Shown piece after piece: positions 44,101 through 58,500 of a stretch of 64,000 bases of DNA; position 1 is the stretch's first letter; each line of letters starts with the position of its first letter. This stretch comes from Lagopus muta (lineage: Eukaryota; Chordata; Aves; Galliformes; Phasianidae), in the NCBI RefSeq assembly GCF_023343835.1, contig NC_064448.1, positions 13,671,531-13,735,530 on the forward strand. Direction: 5' to 3'. Position numbers and translations under genes: made by a program. The notes under the pieces were generated by a model. That model worked only from the letters and a program-made list of their open reading frames with translations. It searched no databases and had not been told where the DNA came from.

Positions 44101-47100
44101 GGTTAAAATGCTTTGCTGTTGCTTCATTGCCTGCTGTACAAGTTTTATGAGTTATTTTTAAATACTGGAAAGCTGCACATCTCATGTTCTGAGCAAGTGG
44201 TGTATTTCTGTATTTCTCAGATGAAAATGCTTTTCAATATTGCCTTGTAGGGTTTTCATATAAATGATCAGGTGTTGGCATGCTGGTCTGACTGTCGCTT
44301 CTATCCAGCCAAAGTTACTTCTGTTAACAAGGATGGTAAGGAGTCATTACTTTTTCTTGGTCACGTTTGTTTGTATTGTATTTGTAATGTGTTGGAGCCT
44401 TCTTGCATAGTTGGAGGGAGTACAGCAGACTGAGAGCAAGTGGGAACATTGTTGTGAATTGCGTATCTTAATCTTCCATCAGCTCTTTTAACTTAGCCTT
44501 TCACCCTTTCCATGAGGTAAGAATCTTCTGGGATATCCAGTCAGTAATTGCTATAAGAATGTGCTCAAGGGAAGTTGTTTGTTAAATTTACTCTCAAGGA
44601 ATGTGTGTAGTTGCAATAAGCCTAATGTGAAAGTTGCAGAAACTCTTTGCAAATAGAGAATCTGGAGAGCACAACTGTGCTGCTTCTTGAGCATCCACAA
44701 GTAGGGATTTGTTCTTGTGCTGTGCTTTCTTTGCATTGAGTACATGTTGTAAGATCAAGGAGAAAGTCTGACCTTTAATAACCCTGTGGACTCAATGTTT
44801 TGGAGTTTTCTGACAAAAAGTATCTAAGGACAAGCTCTTAAGCTTGGGCATGTCGATGTTTTTTGTGCGTACTGTAATTTTTTTTTTTTGGTAACTTCAT
44901 TATTTTTCCTATTTTCCCTTTATCTGTCCTGTGAAATGACTTCTGAACTTTCTAAGAAAAGTGGCAAAGCAGCTCTTAGAGCTAAGCATGCAGCTTCATC
45001 ATTGGAGCTCTGGTACTCTGTTCAAGCCCTTTCAATCTTTAAACTTACTCTTTGTTTTCAAACTTCAGGTACATACACTGTGAAATTTTATGATGGTGTA
45101 GTTCAGACTGTCAAAAACATTCATGTCAAAGCTTTTTCCAAAGATCAGGTAAGTAGTGTGTTCCTTCTAAAATTGATGGTTAGGCTTGCTGAATTATAAA
45201 AAACGAAACAGTAAAATTAGTAGAACTTCTCTAATGCTAAACTGCTGTACATTTGAGATGAAGTCCATCAAAATGATAAGGTGGTGCAAAGCTTCAGGGC
45301 CTGTTCTGTGAAGTTTTCAGGCTCATGTTTTTATGGATATGCTGCTTGAACTGAAGAAGTCATAGACTTAGATTATTATTTTTTTAATAGAAGTATCATT
45401 GGAAGGTTCAGAATTTGCGTACCAAAGCTAATGGTGGGGTATTATATAATGGGGGGGGATATATACATAAATAAATATATATAATGGGGGGGAAAAACTG
45501 TTTGGCTGTGTCAGTGGTGAAGTTGGTTTTGTGGTATGTACATACTTAAGCATTGAGAGCTATGAAGTGAAGTTTTTTTTCTTTCCCAGAGTAACTACTG
45601 ATTGCCTCAGGATCTTTAGGGAAGTTGCCCAGTGGTCACTGGCTTCATTGCTTTTAGAATGTGAACTTTATTAACACCCACATTCTGTTCTTCTATTTGT
45701 CTCTTTACCGCCCTTTGCCTTCTCTGTTCTACATGTTCAGAATTCAGCTTATGTTGGAAAGCATTAGTGAGATGTCAGCTCACTGCGCACAGTGAGATGA
45801 GAGAATAGCTGTCTTCTATTCGGTTTTCATGTGGATGCTGTAGGAAAGGGTGACAAATTCTTTTCTTGTGTGACTTGGTTAAAACTTTTAAGTCCCTGCT
45901 TCAGAATAATTGTCATTGAAGGAATGGTTTTGTTTGCAATGCTGCCACATGCGGTGTTGCTGTAGCCTGTGTTTTCAGTCCTGTTTTGCTTTTAGGGTTG
46001 TTGGGTTGTTTGTTAGTTTTTTAGTTTGAAGAAAGACGTTGGATCCCTCAGGAACTTGAATCTTAGAATTCAGGTTCAAGTGACGAATTACTGATAGACA
46101 GCAGTCTAATCTCTCACTGCTGGGAAGAGCTGTGCTGTTCCTTGGAGGCCTGTAGGTTTGTCTGCCAGGCTGGGAGGGAGAACTTTCAGACTTGCTGCAG
46201 GGTGCTCTTAGTGACTGACTTTCAAAGGTTAGTGACTGTGCTTGGTTCAGGTTGATTCATTCTCACAAGGCATCTACCAGAAGAATTTTCATTGCCATGT
46301 GGAGTATTTCTGCCTTATTTAATCTTAAACACATACAACAAACAACACTAAAAAATGCTTTTTTCTTCATTAGAATATTCAAAATGTTCTCTTTTCTCTC
46401 CTACGGAGAGCTCATCAGGTTTCCATATGGCTTCAGATGGATAAAATACATTCCTTCCAAAACCTATTCAACCATTGACTAGGAGGCTTTCTATTAGCCC
46501 GGGAGATGAGTTGTTCTACAGCATAAAATCACTTCTCATTGTGTAAAAAAGACTCGGGCCTTGGGGAGCTCAGGAAGTTGCTTATGGATGTAAGTTCATG
46601 AGGTGGATTCAATGCAGCAGCAAGCTGACAGTGGAAGAGAAGAGCTCTCAGTCTAGAGTAGGATAGCCATGAAGGCAGAGGTTAGAAAAACAAACACCTT
46701 TAATAATAGTGTCCCTTGGTAGAGGGGATACCTCTACAGATCCCTCTACAGAGGGTGCTAACAGGCACTGCTGAACTGTCATAGTAAAATGCTTATGCAC
46801 ATGCTTAATGCAGATGCACAGAGTGATAGTATTTATTCAAGCTTTTAAAATGTTGGTAAAATTGAGAGATGATCCGAGATCAGTTTGATTGAGGTGGTTT
46901 GTGCCTGTTGTGGCATGGCATTGTGTCTGACAGCTCTGTGAGCAGCACAAGTAACAAAACCCGGTGTTTGAGGGTTGCTGTGTTGAATGTGAGATGTTAT
47001 GGGTTTGGGCATATTTTTGTTTTGCTTTTTTTAACTGATGTATGAGGCTTCTCCCACAGCTGTGCTATTCAAGGAATGTACTTTTTTTTTCCCCATGATA

Positions 47101-50100
47101 AACATTAAAAGTTGTGCTGAGACACCAGTGCCTTTTCTTTGTGAGAGGATGAAAGGCTTGTTGTGCCTGGCAGGGCTGTGGCTGGAAGGAGTCTGATTGC
47201 TCATTGATGCTGCAAGTTACCAGGCAACACGGAGGGAAGGCAGTTAAACTGAAGGCAGTGTTGACATGCAATCAGATATAAATTATTAATCTAGATTCAG
47301 AAGGCTTCTGTGGCTCAGAGCAGAGGAGCTCTGGGATAGCCTGTAGCAGGAGCGTTGGAAGGAGGGGAAAACAAAGCTGGCATCTCTCCACCATGAGCTG
47401 TTGGAATGAATTGTGACCACAGGATGGAAAGGGCGTTCAGTAGTACTGAACTGTAGATACAGGGGTGTTCTTCCTGGCTTTCTGTTACTGTATAACCACG
47501 ATGTAAAAATGAGACTGTTTGAATGTTGTATCAGTAGCTTACTGCCCAGGGGCCACTGAAGATTGTGGTGTTTGAAGTGCTTACAGTAACTGGCCTTGTT
47601 TTTTGAACACAAGCAGAGGTTGGTGACTGCAGTTCTGTGGATGACTGCCTAGCACTTGTGAGGAGCAGTGACAGAAACAACCAAAATGCTTGTTGGTTTT
47701 GAGATCCTTCTGTGGAAGGAAGAGGGGAGTTCTGCAGCCAGGAGGTTGAGGTGTGTGCCCTCTCCTGTGCTCTTGGCTCCCACTCCTCCTGCAGTGCCCT
47801 GGGTAAGCTCTAAGCTGACACAGAGCTATGGGGTTGTTTCTGGGCCCAGCCTGCACGTGGGAACCAAGGCACAGCAAGTCTTTTATGCCATTGGGTTGTC
47901 AAAGGAATGAATCTGTTCTGCTGTCCTGTTAAAGCAGCATCACTGTTCTGCATGGGCCTTTGAGCAGATAAAGTGCCTTGAAGTTTTAATCTGAGGGGTT
48001 ACCGTAGAGCGTGTGCTTCTGTCCTTTGGAAAGTTGCAAAAATATGCAGGTTTGCTAAATGCAAAGGTGTGGAATGACTTCAAGGTTGCAGCAAGTTAAC
48101 TTTCATGTCACTCTCTTTATTCTAGAATATTGTGGGTAATGCTAAGCCTAAAGAAAGAGGTAATGAAATTCCGTCATCTCCTGAAAGGCGGGAGAAATTT
48201 AAAGAACAGAGGAAAGCAACAGGTAATGCAAAGAAAGACAAGGATGAAAAGACATTAAAGACTGAAAAAAGGGTTAAGCAACCTGATAAAGAGGGGAAAC
48301 TGATAGTCGTTTCAGAAAAAGGCAAGGTCTCAGAGAAGAATATATCTAAGAATGGAAAAGAAGATAAAGAGAATATATCAGAGAATGATATGGAATATTC
48401 AATAGATACACAAATTGAGAAGAAGCCTGAGAATGACAATGTGAAGAGTCCGCAGGAAAACGTAAAAGAAACGAAACGAAAACGTGGCAGACCACCAATA
48501 ACACCTCCAGCAGGTTTGTAGTTGAATTTGAATGCATGTACCACGGTCAGAAACCTTTCAGTTAAAGAAATAGAAGTGATGTTGTTTTTCTGACAACAGT
48601 CTAATTATTTAGAAATTTCTCAATTTTTTCAGAACTTCAGGCTTGCTTTAAACTGAATGCATACTTGTTACTCACACGTGGAGTGTTAATGCTTTGGTGT
48701 GAGGTTGGATTTGGGCCAGTAATGTATGTCTGCAGGAAGATTAAGTGCTGTTATGTACAAGTGAAGCTGTTCACGAAAGCCTAGCATTTGAAGTCGCAAG
48801 ACTTGTGAATTGACATTCTGAAGTTTTCCAGCTTTATATCTAACCAACTTTTGCTCTTTGTCTGAATATGCAGAGCCTGGTTCTCAGACGCTGCAGCCTA
48901 TAGCCTTGGAGTTGAGACGCCGCAAAATACCAAAAGGAGGTGAAGTGCCGTCAAAGCGTCCCAGGATCGACAGAAACCTGTGTGAGTGTCCTTTGGTATT
49001 TAGCTCTCACAGGATTTGTGCATATATCAGTTTGTAAAGCTAAAGCAAAGAGAGAAAAGGTCTGTAGTAGTAGTAAAGTTCAACTGTGATATATGAAATA
49101 GAGAAACATGCTAAACTTTGTCCTACATCGACTATTCATAGGTAGCATCATCATTCTGAAATTACCTCCTTGTCCTTGAAATCCCTATTTGGGTAGAGAA
49201 GACACAAGCTCTGAAGAAGGAGCAGTGATTATATTGCCTCTGATACCCTAAGGGGTTACAAAACCTCAAAACAAAAATTGTTAAATAAAGTGAGGCTTGT
49301 AATATTTTTCTTCTCCTTATTTGTGACTGTTTGTATCGCTGTAACTTTTAGAGAGAAGTCTATCCACCAGGGGTGTTTAGCTTTTGCTGTTAAACTGAGC
49401 CCTATAAAACTACTTCAAAATGTCACTGGGAGGGAAAGCTTTGAAGTTGGCTCCTCAGTTACTCAGCAATCCTGTGCCTTCACAGTAGCAGCAGATTTCT
49501 CTGTTCTAGCTCAGGAAAAATTGAAGAACTCCTCAGATAACCATGAAAAAGACCAGACCAGGAGGCGATCTTCAAGACTCTCGTCTGGTGTTAGCCATGA
49601 GATTTTAAATACGGATCATGTCACAACTTCAGCAGAAGTTCAGACTTTGAAAGGCACGGAGTCTAACCCAAAGGAGTCTGAGAAGGGTAAGCAGCTTCCT
49701 GATGTACTCTGAATTTATGGTGCTGTGCAAGTCTTGGTTGTTGCGAGTGCTACTCTCACTTTTGTAACTTGCAGTTAAAACCTGATTTCAGTGGCCATGC
49801 AGAGTAAACTCAAGAAGAGCTTGTTTCGACCTCTGCAACCTTAAACGGTTTTGCTTCCGAATCCCTCTCTGTCAGTAACCCTGTTACTTACTTTATGTCT
49901 ATGGTGCTTTTTCAGTAGGAGGATGAGTGGCTGATCTCAGCTGCATTGAGAGAGAGCTCCACAGGTTGTCAAAAGACTTGGAGGGAAAAGTTGAAGAGAT
50001 GTGGGTTACCTTTGGGAAAATGAAGTCATTTTTAACTTCCTTTTGATTCAAGAAATAATTTGTGTACTGAATCTGAAGTTTAACCTTCCTGTTGAACACT

Positions 50101-52493
50101 AAAAGCACTGAAGAGGATGGTTTTTTGTTTTGTTTTTTTCTTGAACTGCTGGGAGATGACAGTTTTAGTACTGTGTGCTTCCCTGCCTTTCCCTTTTGGG
50201 AGCTCTGGTAATGGTGTGAGTAGACCTATCCTACTTGTCTATAATGAGCTTGTAGCCTGTATGGTTTTTTATTTTATTTTATTTTATTTTTTTAACCCTC
50301 TGAAATTTAGAGGGTAAATAGAGGGAGCTGTATTGTACAGTGTTAGTTCTGTGTTAATACAACAGCAAGCAGTCTGAGTATGGATGGATGTTTGTCTTTA
50401 ACATGATGACCACACGCATTGCTATTCTGGAACATTCTTCTGTGTGCATTTTACTCAATCAGAACTTTTCCTCCCTTCTAGTCCAGTTAGAAGTTCCTGT
50501 TGAATCTGACCAAAGCTTTGGTGAACAAGCATCTCCTGGAAACACATCCCATAGCACGGTACTCAGTACGGATGCCAGTTTACAAGAAGAAAACATTGAA
50601 GACACTGAGTCTTCCTCTGTTACTGTCAGAACTGAAGAACCTGCTGCTGCTACAGGTTCAATTTTTCATTTTGCATCTTCACATTAACACTTTTCTTGAG
50701 CCGACTGCTGCCAGGTGCTTCGTGCTTTTCAGTGTGACTCATGAATTATGCTTTCTTGTAATGCAACAGGTGAAAATGAAAATTTTTACTCCTTATGCAT
50801 TCAGTTTAGATCTTGAGAAAGCTTTACAGGTTGACAGGAATCTTCCAAAAAGCAGAAATCATACTTTCAAAATGTCTGGGTTTCATATTTTAACATGTGG
50901 ATTTGGTGATGTTAATAAAAATAGTTGCTTTCAGGGTATTTTTGTAATTCAGGGTTAGGTCAGAGTAACATGTTAAAAGATCAGTTTCTGTTGCTGTGCT
51001 GCAGGTGTGTCAGAGCAGTGATGACTGGGAACATCAGCCGTGCGTTTCTCTGCCCCGATGTTTTGTCATCTGTCATACTTAAGCCCTAGAATATTTGGAT
51101 TTTTTTTGTGCAGACATGAAATAAGCAGTGAAGTGTAATTTCTGTTGTTTCCTCTCAGATGGAGGAGTGTACTTATCTGTCTTCTTCACATTAAAAGCTC
51201 TGTGGAGACAGTAGGCTAAGCCTGAATGTGATTTATTTTTTGTAGCTTCAGTACTTTTATCTGCAGCTAAGTAGGGAAACTTGAACTACAAATTCCCTTG
51301 TGTGTGCCCTATCAGGAAGGCTTTCAATTAGATGGAGCAGACCATTTGTAGGGATTTAGGGTTGCTTAGCAATGCTAGAGTAACCTCTGCATGTTGGCTT
51401 TCCTCCTGATTCTGTTCTTCTAGCTTTTCTCCTGCTTGCACATGTCCTCATTCAGCCGCCTTGGTGCAACTGTGCAGATGAAATGCCCTCTCCCTGTGCC
51501 CCTGGTAACAATTGCAAGACGGTCTGTAGTGAGGAGAAGTAACTTCTCCATTCTCAGGTTTGATGTGTCAGCAGCCCTTTGCTATTTAAGAGTTAAAGCT
51601 CTTTTGATCTTTGCTTTTCCTCTTAACCAGTGTGATGATGCATAGGTCTGCATTGTAACTGTGTGTATCAGTTGGTACCTGTTGGCACTGCTCTGCTTGG
51701 TGCCACCATGTGTAAGCACAGAGTGCTGTGGTCAGATGCAGTTTTAAAAAATGCCTCTTGCCAAGGGCTTCTGTTTTCTGACTGATACTCATGTCGCTTT
51801 CTGTAGAGTTTTGCAGTGTCTTAACTTCAATAATTAGAAGATCCAAGAAGTATTAAAACTGGGCTGTTGTCATAGCTGTGTGCACATCTGCAGAGATGAT
51901 TTCTTTCTTCTGCAAAGTTCTCTTGGATCTGAGTTCAGGGCTGGTTTAGTGAGAGCTGCGTGTGTTGGGTGGCAGCAAGCCACGTCTGGTAACTGAAAAA
52001 ATAAATGGATGAAGTGGTCTTCATTGTGTTTAAAAAAAAAAAAAACACAACAGTGGGTATTTGTTGCTAAGTGGGGAGTCTCTTCCCCTTTGTGAATGGC
52101 CTTAAAGGATTTGGTTGACAGATTTAGGGATTTAAGTTAAACAGTAGCAGGTTTTTCTTCTATGATTTGCATATTTATGGTCAGCTTGAATTCATGGATG
52201 CAATTTACAATCACCTTGATAGATTTGTCCCCCTGAACTTGCATAATATACGCTGGGGTAAGGTGCTGTGTTTTGTTGAGTAGGAAGTGTAGAAATTATT
52301 TGATTTGTACATTTGAAACTCTATAGTGATACTTCAATCTTACAGTTTGATCTTTAGAGAACCTGACCTCTGGCTGCAGGTAAATGGGGTAGGACTCCAG
52401 GGTAATGCTGGTGTGCAACTGGACTGCTGAGAGTTCAAGAGCCTGTGATTTCATTGGACAGTTTTTGCCATTACTACAACTTTCCTTTCCTTT

Positions 52494-52529
<36 letters not shown>

Positions 52530-55500
52530 CTCTATATTCCTGAGCACCTGCAGTTTGGGTTTAAACTGGTGAGAATTCCAGGGGAACGTGTGACTCATGC
52601 CAGTGCAATTCAGGTGATGTGAGCAAATAATGAGCTGACTTCATTGGGTGCAAGAAGCAAGGCTGTGATAACAACTTCTGGTTCACATGAGTACCCAAGG
52701 CCTCCAGTATTGCTTGCACACTTTGATACTGCACTTGAGTGAGCTGGATTCTAGTCTGTTCAAGAGTACATGCTCATGCTGAATGTTGGCCCAAGGCTCA
52801 GGACTGGTGGTGGTGCCTGAAAAGCCACCTTTCTGAACAGTTTTGTTCTGGTTAATTAAAGTCTTCTCACTTGATGTTAGAAGCACCAGGCATGCTAATG
52901 GTAGGACATAAAAAGTAGGGAATTGAGTGTTTTTACTGAGAAACTTGCTAAGGGTGTAAAGGCTGTTATCATATGCTGCTGTAAAAACAAACAAACAAAA
53001 ACAACAAAAAAAACCCTTAGGTTTCTATTTTTAAACTAATTCTTAAAATGTTATTGAAGTGGTTTGTAGATACAATAGTTTTGAAATGATGAAATCCCTG
53101 GATCCTGCTGTGGGTAGATCTGTTGTTACAGAGCAGAGCTGTGCTCCATCGGGTTGGCTGGGGCTCACAGTTGGCGTTGTGTGGGTACATTGCACTGCAG
53201 GTACCTGCCTGATGGGGGAACAGAAGTGCTTGGCTTTCTCCTTGTGTGAGCAGCAGCGTGTCAGAGATGTGCCGTGGGTCCAGAAACATCTCTGCACACT
53301 TCCAGCTCTCTGTGTTCTGGAGAGCTGCTGAAGAACGTGCAGCCATGAAAACAACTGGTGCTGGGGGCTGATGGCTGGGTCAGCTTACTGCATTGGGTGA
53401 TGTTGGAGGAGCAAGAGAGCCGTCTCCCAAAAGGCTCATAGTTGAATGTCAAGCTGTTATGAACACAGCTGGCGGTCTGAGAACAAGAGTTCTGGGGCTT
53501 GGAAAGAAAGCATGTTGTCAGAACACTGATGTGTGGGGGGAAAACACAAAACGGAGTATCTGTTATGTGTGTGGTTCCCACAGAGCAAAGTGTGGGAATT
53601 CAGGTGAAGGATAACTTACAGTAGTGCAACTTCGTACCTCTGTACTGTTTGTCGCCTTCAGCTCTTGATTGGCGTTTGATGGGAGCTGATTCTCTTCCTT
53701 TAAGAAAATACTGCAAAACAAACAGAGTGACCCTCGTGTGGAGTTAGTGTTGGTTCTGTGTGAGTGGCAGACCCTGCTGCAACACTCACGGTGTATGGGA
53801 TGAGCAAGGTTGTTATAGCAGTTTTTAAGGGTGAAAGCACTATTTAGAGGTGTTTGCCCCTTCACCGATCGGCAGAGGGTTCAAGATGTAGCAATTCCAA
53901 TCACCTGTACCAGCAGATGCAGTTTGTAGTGTTTACCTGCTTATGTTTTAAGAGGTGATGTGTTCTTGCAGGACAGCATAGCTCCGTTTGCCACAGCTGA
54001 ATTTCCTTCTTTAGACTTTTCCTCAAAATCCTGATTAATTTAATTATATGCAGTAGGCAATAAAAATCCTATTCTGCTGGGTTTTTTGGCTCCCCTACTA
54101 TTTAGGGACTAGAATTGGTGGCTTAGGATTTAGTTAAATCAAGTCACGCTTCAAGTAAGGGGCTGGCAGCCTGTAGGCGAGCTCTTACAGCCAGGTAAAG
54201 CACTGCTTCGTGTATCTGGGAACAGGCTTACAGGCACTCTGCAGCTGTTGGTGTGGCTTCGCTCTTGCAAACTGATTTGACTTCTGGGGTGAGCTGCCTT
54301 GGCTTTCCACAGAACGGTTGTCGTGTTTCCCAGAATTTAAGATGCCTTTTTATTTGCATAGACATGCATCAAGGATTTGATTTGCCTTGTGCTTTTCTAA
54401 TTTTGTCACTTTTGGCTTTGGGTTTCAGTTACAGAGAAGCTGAAAATACTTGTGTCCAGTTTGAGAGAGCAGCTGTGTGTCCTGCAGCTTTCCTAGGTAG
54501 GCTCCACTGCTCCAGGGCTGAGTCACAGTATTAAGCCTAAGTATGTTGTATGTATCCATCTCACATTGCAGACCTAAACTTGCTTACAGATATACACTGA
54601 TCTGTAAACAGTGTTTGTTAAACCTGTCCAAGTGCAAGTAAAGCCTTTAAGGCCACCTTGCTGCTCTGCCCTCTGTGTCGATGTTGGCATAGGGTCCACC
54701 AGGCACCTGCAAGCTTCTGGGGCATTGTAGGCATCCAACAAATTTAGTGCCAGCACAGGGAGAATATGTTAAGTGGAGGATTACATGAAATACTGTCTTG
54801 CAATGCCAAAAAATGCTTTGGGCTCAAAAATGAGAACACTGTGTGTGTGATGAGCTGCAATTATTGATGCTTGGCATTTAGTGTAACCATCTTCTGTTTT
54901 CTGTACTTGCTGTAGTTGAGTGGTATCTGGATATTCTGGAGGTGCCCAAATGCTTTTTTTCCAGTTTAAAATAGGTTGAGAACAGCAATTGGGCAAGGTG
55001 GGTTTTTGTTTCACAATTGATGTCTTGGAAGACTGATTTCTAGGAAGATGAGAAAAAATGTAGTGTGAGCACTAAGATTCAGAGCAGCAACAGTTGGTGA
55101 GCTGAAGGTTTCAGAAGGAAGTTAGTCTGCTGGTGCAGGGATCCAGAGCAGGGATAGGTGATAGCAGCTGGGCAAGGGGTGAGGTTGTAATTGAGGTGTA
55201 GACTGACGTGGGACTGGATGTTGTACCCCCAAGGAAGCTCCAGAGTGGTTCGTGTGATTCTGAGGCTGACTGTGCCCAGCTTCGCTTTTCTGTAAGCAGG
55301 TCAAAACGTCAGAGGTGAGTTTTCCCATTGCTGTGCAGATTTGTGGTTCACGGGTGCCATTACCTACAGAATAGGTAAATCTTGTGTCTGCAGTTCAGGA
55401 AGGGTGATGGTAACAAACTGAACAACCTTGAAAATGGCAGATGGAAGCGGTGGATGCTGTGTTCTGGAGAGACATGATCTGTGTTGTTGAACAGTAGGTG

Positions 55501-58500
55501 AGGAAATAGTTCAATTTTAGTTTGCTCTCTTGGGAGGGCAGGCAATAGAAACTTGAAGTGTCATCAGTTTAAATTGCAGCTGTTTGTGAAGATCTTTGAA
55601 CCAGGAGGCAAGTGCTAAATATTCAGTGCACTGGTGGCATTCTGGGATGGATCACCAGTGCCTTGCAGAAGGTTCCCAGGACTGGCAGACCTTAAATCAA
55701 GGTGCTGTGCTGCTGCTGAGCATCACTGTCCCAACTGGAGTCAATCAAAACGGAATTTGGGGGAGGGGAGGAAGCAGGCACGGGTAGGGGATTCAGAAGC
55801 TTCTATATGCTGATGTTCTACTGTAAACTTAGTGTTAAATTTGTTCTGAACTGGAAGTTCACGTCCTTTGGATAGTGCAGCACAAGAGAGGTGAAGTAGA
55901 CTGCTGAAGTGAATGCTGAATGGATGTTTTTGTCTTTGCAGTGAGACTTAAGAGGTGCTGTGCTTTGACCTTGAGTTTGTGTGATTAGTAGTGTAGCAGT
56001 TGAGTGCCAGGTAAGGACTTTTAGTTTTGGTTTTACAGTTGAAAGAAATAGTGGGTGGGAGGTCTGTGAGATTTCTTTGTACTCAGAGAAAACAGTACAT
56101 TCAGTTTGCTTACTCTGGAAGGACAAGTGCCTGAAAATCTGGTGCCAATAAAGCAAAACTATGATTCTTGCTATAGAAACTGGCTTTGGTGCTATGCTAT
56201 GTTCCTCCAGCAGAAAATTCAAATGTGTGTAAGGGTGGAAGTCTCTCCCCTTCACGTTGTTGGTGTAATGACAGAGCTTCTGCTGGCGTTTAGCTGGGAG
56301 CACAGGCTCCCCGAGGCTCTCCTGGGTGGCAGAGTTGTGCATCAGCTTCAGACTGTTTCCTGGCAGCAGGAATTCTATTGCCTTTATTTGTAGAAAAGGA
56401 ATATGCCCCCAAATGCAGTGGCAGTAGTAATAACTGAGCTTTATTCTGAACTTTTTGTGTTTGTCTGTGCTTTCTGTTCCTCTAACTGGATTCCTTTGGC
56501 ACGTTGCAATGAATTTTTCCTCTTCTTTCCTTCCCCCCCTCCCATGTGTTTGCTAACTCCTTGTTGCTAAACTGATACGATCCTGCGCTCCTCTTCTAAC
56601 TTGTAGCTGATCATTTAGAAGCTGTTCCTCGTGTCTGCTCAAGAATTTGTCCATCTCAGTGGAAGGAAAGTGCTCCAAGCTTGGGTAAAAGAGCAGGGGC
56701 AAGGCTTCATTGTGGTAGCTCTGTGATGTATAACAGCTTTCCTTGTCATCTTCAGAGTCCTTGCCCAATAAATCCTTGGCCCCCACTGCCCCTTTCTGCT
56801 GTAGTTAGGTTTCCCCATCCTCATGCCAGTTAGGTTGAAGCAAATTGTCCCATTTCATTGTCCCAGAGAACCTTTCTGGATTTTCTTTCACCGAATGCAC
56901 CAGCCATTTCCATTCCATCAGCTGGTCCTGTAATGCTTGATTCTTTAAGAATGCAAATTCTGATGGTGTGCAGTGTATTCACATCTTGGTGCTGGCAAAC
57001 TGTCATTCTGCTAACCAGTTATCCACATTTGTTCCTAAGTCACTACCCCCATTGCTTGAAGCAGTTTCCCTGTCAGGATGTTCTTAATGCAGTGGTGCCA
57101 AAACTGTTCCTTTACTCCTTGCTGTTCTCCCTGGGAAACTCCTGAAAGCAGGTGTTCACATTTTTGCTGTTTCCTTCATTCTTTTAACCAATTCAATGTG
57201 TGTCTCTTAGTCCTTCCCTGTGTATCAGCTTCCATAGAACCGTTAGCTGTTCTCTATGAACGACTTCAAGTTTTGTTTCTTTTTCATAAGATAGTACTCA
57301 AACTGAGTACGCGTCAGATGCTGTTTCCTAGAACGCTTCTACATAACCTTTGTGTCTGTAGTGCAGTGGAATTCACCATTTTTGTTGCTGCCTGCTAAAA
57401 ATTTCTAAACAAGCTGTGCTGTTTTCTTATATCAAAACTGTGCTGATGCTATCTTTAACCCTGCCTTCAATCCACTGCTGCATATGTGTGCTAGTAGAAA
57501 GCCTTCACTGCTTTTGTCAGTGTTTTGGGTCCTCTTGTGCTGTTTCCAGCTACTTTTAATATAATGTGCTAGTTTTAATTAATGCACTGCGTGTCTTCCA
57601 GTTGCATCACTTTTGCTTGTGCTGGGTGATAACTTTTAATGCTGCTTCTTAACTCTTTTAGTTTGATAGCACGTGTCAGAATGGAAACGTTTTAGTGCTG
57701 ACAAAAGAAATGGAAAAATTGTATCTGTAACTGTTCTGTAGACATGACAGCTCCTGTTACACTGCTGCATTGTCCTCTAGCTGCGGTTCTGGTTTGAAGC
57801 AATGTGTATGCCAGTGATGAGTGATTACTCAAATTGTTTCTATCTGTGTTTCCAAATTTCTACTTCCCCTGTGTCTATCAGATGCAGATCCTGGTGACAG
57901 TGTCTCGTCTGTGTATTTCGTAGCAAAAACATGAGAAGTTTCTGAAATCCTGGAACTTTTTTCTCTCATTGCTACTTGAGAACTGTTAGTGGGTTTCAGT
58001 TTTAACTTGAGTAGTGTCCTTCTGACGTGCTGCTTACTGTTCTGTTGTGCTTGGAAGTAATCAGGCCTGGAAGATCAGACAAAGCATCCAGCAAGGAGGC
58101 AGCAGAAGAGCTGTAAGCAAAGAAGCATAAGTGTTTTCCTCGGAAAATGCCTTGGCCAAAGATGTGCACAGCTAAATGACGTGCTAGATAGAATGTAATG
58201 CTCAGCATTCTGACAGAAATAAGCAGTCTCTCTGTAATTCTGTCTTGTGTCTGTAATAGTGCTGCGTGCAGCACAGTGAGGGTGCTGAGTGACTCATTAA
58301 AGCACTGTGACAGATGATTTAGGAGTACAGCAAGGGCAAGTTTTCTCTTAGCCGTAACAGCAAACAGCCTAAAAATTTTGTTGTTAGCATTTCACAGCTG
58401 ACTTGTTTGAATGCATGCTCATTTCTTAACTTTTTTTTTGTAATATAGGAAGCCATTTGTTAAAGGTAGCAAATGCATCGGGGAATTTATCTGTTTTGTT

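Noticed and set aside
43864..45148. Assignment of the second gene to PHF20L1
   Set aside because: The Tudor exons, the lysine-rich linker, the AT-hook at 257-264 and the RRRSSRLS block agree with PHF20; PHF20L1 differs markedly in both Tudor modules and the linker as I know them.
48122..48544. 140-codon minus-strand frame
   Set aside because: Mirror image of the lysine/glutamate-rich PHF20 coding exon on the + strand.
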